Assembly (NCBI GenBank): GCA_019916065.1
Contig: CM034237.1
Span: 20,481,752-20,545,751, forward strand
DNA: 64,000 nucleotides
Source of the DNA: Vitellaria paradoxa
Lineage: Eukaryota; Streptophyta; Magnoliopsida; Ericales; Sapotaceae
Direction of reading: 5' to 3'
Shown piece after piece: positions 59,041 through 64,000 of this stretch. The position numbers were made by a program, and so were the translations under genes. Positions within the stretch are counted from its first letter, which is position 1; each line of letters begins with the position of its first letter. The notes under the pieces are model-generated. The model saw only the letters and a list, made by a program, of their open reading frames with translations, searched no databases and had not been told where the DNA came from.

Positions 59041-60960
59041 ATGATTCTAGGCACCCTGGGTGTCGAATTCATGTACTGTTCATTTCTATAGGTCACTAAT
59101 GACTCGGAGATCATACCCTTCAAGTTTGACGGGCACCGGAACTCGTCTGCTTAGTCTGGGCCGTTAGAGGTCAAGTTCTGATTTCTAAGTTTTAAGTTTC
59201 AAATTAAACGTGCTTTCCATGATTCCAGGCACCCTGGGTATTGGATTAATGCGCTTTTCATTCTTACAGGTCTATAATAGCACAAAGATCATGCCCTTTG
59301 AGTTTGACGGGCATTGGAGCCTGTCTACTTAGTTTAGACCGTTAGAGGCCAAGTTCTGATTTCTAAGCACCCTGGGTGTCAGATTCACACACCATTTGTT
59401 CCTACAGGTCACTAATGACCCAGAGATCGTGCTCTTGGAGTTTGATGGGCATTGAAGCCCCTCTACTTAGTTTGGGTCGTCAAAGACTAAGTTCTGATTT
59501 CTAAGTTTCAAGTTTCAATTTAAATGTATAGTGTAGAATTTCAAGCACCCTGAGTGTCAGATTCATGTGCCATTCATTCCTACAAGTCACTAATGGCCCA
59601 GAGATCATGCCCCTCGAGTTAGACTATCATCCGAGCCAGTCTGCTCAGTTTGGGCTATTAGAGGTCTAGTTCTGATTTCTAAGTTCCAAGTTTTAACTTA
59701 GACGTACTTTCTAGGATTGCGGGCACCCCAGGTGTCGAATTCACAGCTATTCATTCTTACAAGTCACTAATGGCTCGGATATCATGCCCCTCGAGTTTGA
59801 CAAGCATCAAACCCCGTCTGCTCAGTTTGAGTCGTTAGAGGCCAAGTTTTAGTTTCTAAGTTTCAAGTTTCAACTTAGACGTACTTTCTAGGATTTCGGG
59901 CACCATGGGTATCAGATTTAGGCACTATTTATTCCTACAGGTCACTACTGGCTTGGATATCATGCCTCTCGAGTTTAACAAGCATTGAGGCCTATCTATT
60001 AGTTTGGGCTATTAGAGGCAAAGTTCTAATTTCTAAGTTTCAAGCTTCAAATTAACTATACTTTTTGGGATTCTAGGCACCCCATGTGTTGGATTCATGC
60101 GCTATTCATTCCTACAGGTTCCTAATGGCTCAGAGATTGTGCCACTCAAGTTTTTTATGGACATTAGAGCCCGTCTGCTCAATTTTGGGCCGTTAGAGGC
60201 CAAATTCTAATTTCTAAGTTTCAAGTTTCAAATTAAGCGTACTTTCTAGGATTCCGGGCACCCTCGGTGTCGGATTCGCACGCTGTTCATTCCTATAGGT
60301 CAGTAATGGATCGGATATCATGCCCCTCGAGTTTGACGGGCAATGGAGCCCATTTGCTCAGTTTGGGCCATTAGAGGCCAAGTTCTAATTTCAGAGTTTC
60401 AAGTTTCAAATGAAACATAATTTCTTGGATTCTCAGCACCTTGGGTTTTTGATTATGCACCGTTCATTCCCACAAGTCACAGATGTCCCAAAGATTGTGT
60501 TTTTCAAGTTTGATGGGTATCGGAGCCCGTCTACTCAGTTTGGGCCGTTAGAGACCAAGTTCTAATTTCTAAGTTTCAAGTTTCAAATTAAACATACTTT
60601 CTAGGATTCCGAGCACTTCAAGTGTCAAATTCATGTGCCATTCGTTCTTATAGGTCACTAATGGCCCAGAGATCATGTCCCTTGAGTAACGGGTATCAGA
60701 GCTCATCTGCTTAGTTTGGGCCGTTAGAGGCCAAGTCTGATTTTCAAGTTTTATGTTTCAAATTAAATGTACTTTCTAGGATTCTGGGCACCCTGGGTGT
60801 CAGATTCTCGTACCATTTATTCTCACACATCACTATTGGCCTGAAGATCATGCCCTTCAAGTTTAACAAGTACCAGAGCCCATTTGCTTAGTTTGAGTCG
60901 TTAGAGGTGAAGTTCTGATTTTTAAGTTCCAAGTTTTTATGTTTCTAAATTTAAAACTTT
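59041..60960. repeat. Tandem array, 11 copies of about 175 bp, inside the CACTA element
   Basis: Each unit runs from 'ggattccgggcaccctgggtg' through 'cattcctacaggtcactaat', 'gagatcatgcccctcgagtt', 'gacgggcatcggagcc' and 'gggccgttagaggccaag' to 'tttcaagtttcaaatt'. Units start near 59041, 59221, 59363, 59537, 59714, 59889, 60066, 60245, 60422, 60602 and 60777. The second unit is short (about 145 bp). Units differ by about 10-20 percent by eye. Confidence 0.92.
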
Positions 60961-61157
60961 TTTAGGTGTCTACAATTCAAAATTTCTAATTTCCTAAGCT
61001 TCAAAATTAATAACTTTCGAACTTTTTTTCTCAATGTGCATAAAATAATAATAAAGAATCTATAGATAGAGCTGAAATCTTAAATTTACAGAATAAATTC
61101 AAGTACATATGCTTAAATTATTTAAGAGTTAAAAAACTTAAACATAGTCATAAACTT

Positions 61158-62729
61158 ATACTTGATCCTGATCATCCAAGCCTGTTAGATCATGCATGCC
61201 CTCACTGACCAACTCATGTCTCGCCTGGTGACCACTGCCAGCGTCTGGGGCCTACAATAAAATAGTATATGATTAATAACAGATATAAATATATATTATT
61301 AAAGCAATTGAATTAAATTTGAAGACAAATTATGTAGTTATTAACCTGAGTATGAATCGGTGGATCCGAAGCATCAGCTATGGGGACACGGCTCTAAGCT
61401 AGCTACTACTCTAGCTCTGCGAGCTGTGCCTCGACTGTGCTTGCACCTAGGTTTGCATCTGGACCTCCATTCTTGCTCTGATATCCTCCACCCACGCATC
61501 CATCTCCTGGTAAGAGATTGGATCAGCTCATCCATTTCCTCATTAGTATGTAGGCATGAGCCCTGAGATGAACTAGCTCCAGATGACTTCGCTCATACGA
61601 TGGTAGAATGTGGTATACCCATGCCATATATCAGCATGTATCCATGCCCATCCTGTCCATTGATGGTGTGGAATATTTCATCTCATATAGCAGCCACCCG
61701 CCACTCCTCCTCTGGTAGTTGGGCCAATTGAGCCTCAGATTGGGCCTGTGTAATATTTGGAACCAAATTAGAAAGATAAATGAATAAATCTTGTAATAGG
61801 AAAATAAAATCATTGTGAAAGATAAATACTTACTACAAGAGCTGCAACCTTGGGGTGTTCGAGTCTATGACTCACCATCCACACAGACATCTGTTCGGTG
61901 ATTGCACCCTCCTCACATAACTATTGAAGGACCAATTATTTTAGCTATATATATGGATATGAACTATTAAGAAATTGAATAACACGTATGGCCTAACATG
62001 GAAGTTCACCTCATGTTAGACTTGCATAACGTGCCGAGTCCAAGCTTGTGAGAAAGGCCCTGCGTCAAGTGGTTTTAGGAATTCCACTTTGCCGCTTCCT
62101 GCATTCATTTTGGTTAGTATTTATAGGTTTCTTTTTTTTAAATATTAAATGAAATTAACAAAATATTATGAACTACTCACCCTCGCCTTCTCGCTCGACT
62201 GGTACTAGACTAGCTCAGGCCACTATGAGGGGAGAACACCCCTCGGGACTCGTTGAAGAAGCTCGAGGGCATCCATGTTCTTCGCTCAATGGTCTTTCTT
62301 CACCTTGTTCTTGTGATCTTTCCACAACTTTCAGCACTTTGCCATGCAAACTAGCCGAAAGTCATCAGAAAATGAGCTGAAATTGTCCTGAGTAGGACAA
62401 AGAAACTTCATTAGCCAAGGTTTGTTGTAAATTGATACGTCGTATAATAGCCTTAAATTTAAGATAGAAATAAACGTCTCACCTTAACCTCCTCCCAAAG
62501 TCAATCTAATGTATCCTGAGAAAAGGTAGTCCAATCGAGCACAGTTAGGGAAAATCTGTGTGGGTCTCGTACCATATGCCCCAACTGGCTAATGAACTAG
62601 TGAGCCCTTGCCCCAACTAGGTGAAACACATCGTCAAAGTGCACATCAAAAGGGGCATTGGAATTCTATGAAGGAATCCCTCTAGCAAGGCCCTGCCTTT
62701 GTTGGAAGATGTAGTCATCGTAGTAGAAC
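61158..62729 (-). pseudogene. CACTA Transposase_24-like gene, decayed, spliced
   Basis: Minus-strand exons with plausible GT/AG borders: 62483-62729, 62181-62387, 62010-62098, 61834-61920, 61346-61745 and one from 61251 to about 61158. Exon 1 reads VHFDDVFHLVGARAH and WTTFSQDTLD(stop)LWEEVK. Exon 2 reads KLWKDHKNKVKKDH then NMDALELLQRVPRGVLP, WPELV and YQSSEKAR. This is the layout of the plant Ptta/En/Spm transposase family PF03004 ('W..l....F..HKs..kk.y......P..W..LV.YW.sekA'). In-frame stops, often where a tryptophan is expected, occur in exons 1 and 2. The exon at 61346-61745 reads QAQSEAQLAQLPEEEWRVAA, then a stop. Upstream Ser-rich sequence at about 62815-62960 may be a first exon. It is not functional. 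Confidence 0.7.
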
Positions 62730-63000
62730 CTATTAACAATAAACTCGTATTAATTAAACAAAAATAAAATTATTTTATATAAGCATTAAACATAAAAATC
62801 AAATTATACAACTACGCCTAGAGGCTGATGTAGTAGATGTAGATGAAGAAGGCCCTACTGGCATAGATAGGGAAGATCTAGATCGTGCTGGTGCAAGTGT
62901 CAATGGGGTCAGCCCCCGAGTAGATAGATAGACTGAGGTGATGATGAACTAGATGCAGGTGTCTGATGTGTGGTGGGAGGACCCACTCATGGCATCAGTG

Positions 63001-63169
63001 GGTGATTGTACTATGAAAAGTACAATCATTAACCTTAATTAGTGATTTGTTAGGTGGATTTATAGCTAAAAAGATGATAAATTGTTTTTAAATGCATTCA
63101 TGAGGAATTCTTGTGATTTGCAGGTGTTTGGGACTAAAATGGATGAAGTTGGGCTAAATTGGATGAAAT
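63001..63169. other. Border between CACTA relic and the 103-bp array
   Basis: No gene. The CACTA gene signal ends near 62960 and the TTCGAAC array starts near 63170; I see no clear terminus of either. Confidence 0.4.
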
Positions 63170-63860
63170 CAAGAAGCTGGTTCGAACACATGTTTGAACC
63201 AACTGTTGTTCAAACCAATGTTCTAACCACAGAAGGCAAACCAGAAAAAGATGCAGCAGATTTTGGCTAAGTGTTGGAAAAAGTGGTTCAAACCAATGTT
63301 CAAACCATAGGTTGTTTGAACCTTGGTTAGAACAACAGAAGCCAAGTATAGACCAACAAGTGCTGAAATTGATTAAGGCAAATTGGTTCGAACCTTTGTT
63401 CAAACCACATCTGGTTTGAACTTTGGTTCGATTGACAGAAGGGTGAAAAGTTGCAGAGCTCAAAAAATTTCTAAGTCCAAGACTTTGGTTCGAACTTTTG
63501 TTCGAACCAACCTTTGTTCAAACATTGGTTCGATCAACAGAAGCTGTGCAAGGTTCAACTGGAAGATAATTTTCTAAGTCCCAGACTTTGGTTCGAACTT
63601 TTGTTCGAACCAACCTTTGTTCAAACATTGGTTCGATCAACAGAAGCTGTGCAAGGTTCAACTGGAGGAAAATTTTCTAAGTCTCAAACTTTGGTTCGAA
63701 CCCTTGTTCGAACCAACCTTGGTTCAAACACTGGTTAGAACAACAGAGGCTGTGCAAAGTCTAATTGGAGTGAAATCTGACTAAGTCCCAGAATTTGGTT
63801 CGAACCTTTGTTCGAACCAATCAGCCTGTTCGAACCTTTGTTCGAACCAACTTGCAACTC
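63170..63860. repeat. Tandem array, about 103-bp unit, with TTCGAAC hairpins
   Basis: 'ctaagtcccagactttggtt' recurs with unit starts near 63481, 63584, 63687 and 63791, giving spacings of 103, 103 and 104 bp; more diverged units precede them to about 63170. Each unit carries the 9-bp palindromic stem GGTTCGAAC and GTTCGAACC around a 4-base loop (for example 63487-63508), then 'caacagaagctgtgcaagg'. Several frames on both strands stay open only because the unit lacks stops; no protein feature is recognisable. Confidence 0.88.
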
Positions 63861-64000
63861 GAGGATTCTGAAATTCAGCTTTTGAGAAATGGGCAATTAT
63901 GTACTTTTACATGTTATATTTCATATATATATGTACGAAGGAGGTCGTTTACAGAATGGACAGATTCATTTCTTTCAGTTAAGCTTTCCTTTTAGAGAGA
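63861..64000. other. Unassigned sequence at window end
   Basis: Non-repetitive AT-rich DNA after the array. No feature supported. Confidence 0.5.

Larger units (their letters stand above)
58359..63000 (-). mobile_element. CACTA (En/Spm) transposon, left end present, right end not found
   Basis: The left terminus CACTAGTCAAAAAAAGAG at 58359 is followed by many subterminal 'tagtgacc/tagcgacc' repeats to about 58640. An 11-copy tandem array and minus-strand exons of a Transposase_24-type gene lie inside. The right border near 63000 is an estimate, because a different repeat begins about there and no second CACTA terminus was seen. Confidence 0.75.

Noticed and set aside
59041..60960. CRISPR-like or centromeric satellite array
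   Set aside because: Units are about 175 bp with no unique spacers, and the array lies within CACTA ends beside transposase exons in a plant genome.
63082..63995. Several long frames on both strands at the window end, possible repeat protein
   Set aside because: They are open because the 103-bp unit lacks stops in several frames at once; none has signal, domain or start support.
1..64000. tRNA, rRNA or endogenous pararetrovirus sequences
   Set aside because: I looked for tRNA-like cloverleaf motifs, conserved rRNA stretches and caulimovirid RT or movement-protein motifs by eye and found none I could support.

Overview
The window looks like nuclear DNA of a flowering plant, probably a dicot. 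It is AT-rich and gene-poor, it has spliced introns with GT/AG borders, and nearly all of it is layered, decaying transposable elements. I cannot name the species.

The only intact host genes I can support are two copies of an FQR1-type NAD(P)H:quinone oxidoreductase (WrbA/flavodoxin fold, 202 residues, four exons). One lies on the minus strand at 7310-9056 and one on the plus strand at 32545-34160. They sit in the arms of a 3.5-kb inverted duplication (about 6999-10569 and 30933-34472) whose 20-kb spacer is filled with transposons. The two promoters face each other across the spacer. A third, 3'-only FQR1 fragment lies at 36018-36351, behind a CACTA-like insertion that carries a copia-type LTR.

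Layout: 1-6998, relics of a Tat/Ogre-like Ty3/gypsy element (LTR, tRNA-Arg-like primer site, decayed gag-pol with a GLGK motif). 6999-10569, left FQR1 arm. 10570-17161, LTR sequence of the same gypsy family in the opposite orientation, split by a 2.47-kb solo LTR. 17314-18170, a terminal-inverted-repeat element carrying a broken F-box gene. 18171-22080, AT-rich repeats. 22080-26430 (minus) and 26560-30932 (plus), two head-to-head Ty1/copia relics, the second interrupted by a hAT element with a target duplication. 30933-34472, right FQR1 arm with a 323-bp foldback. 34473-36015, CACTA-like element. 36785-50236, a tandemly repeated anonymous segment (A and B) separated by a gypsy LTR fragment; B contains a Tourist-like MITE and a palindromic copia derivative, into which a full-length 8.5-kb gypsy element has jumped. 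50329-50918, hAT-like MITE. 52341-58086, copia relic with a nested hAT, itself carrying another inverted-repeat element. 58359 to about 63000, CACTA (En/Spm) element with an 11-copy tandem array and decayed Transposase_24 exons. 63170-63860, a 103-bp tandem array with perfect short hairpins.

The history reads as a segmental inverted duplication of FQR1 followed by repeated nested insertion. Target duplications and two empty sites preserved in a paralogous repeat allow much of the order to be reconstructed.
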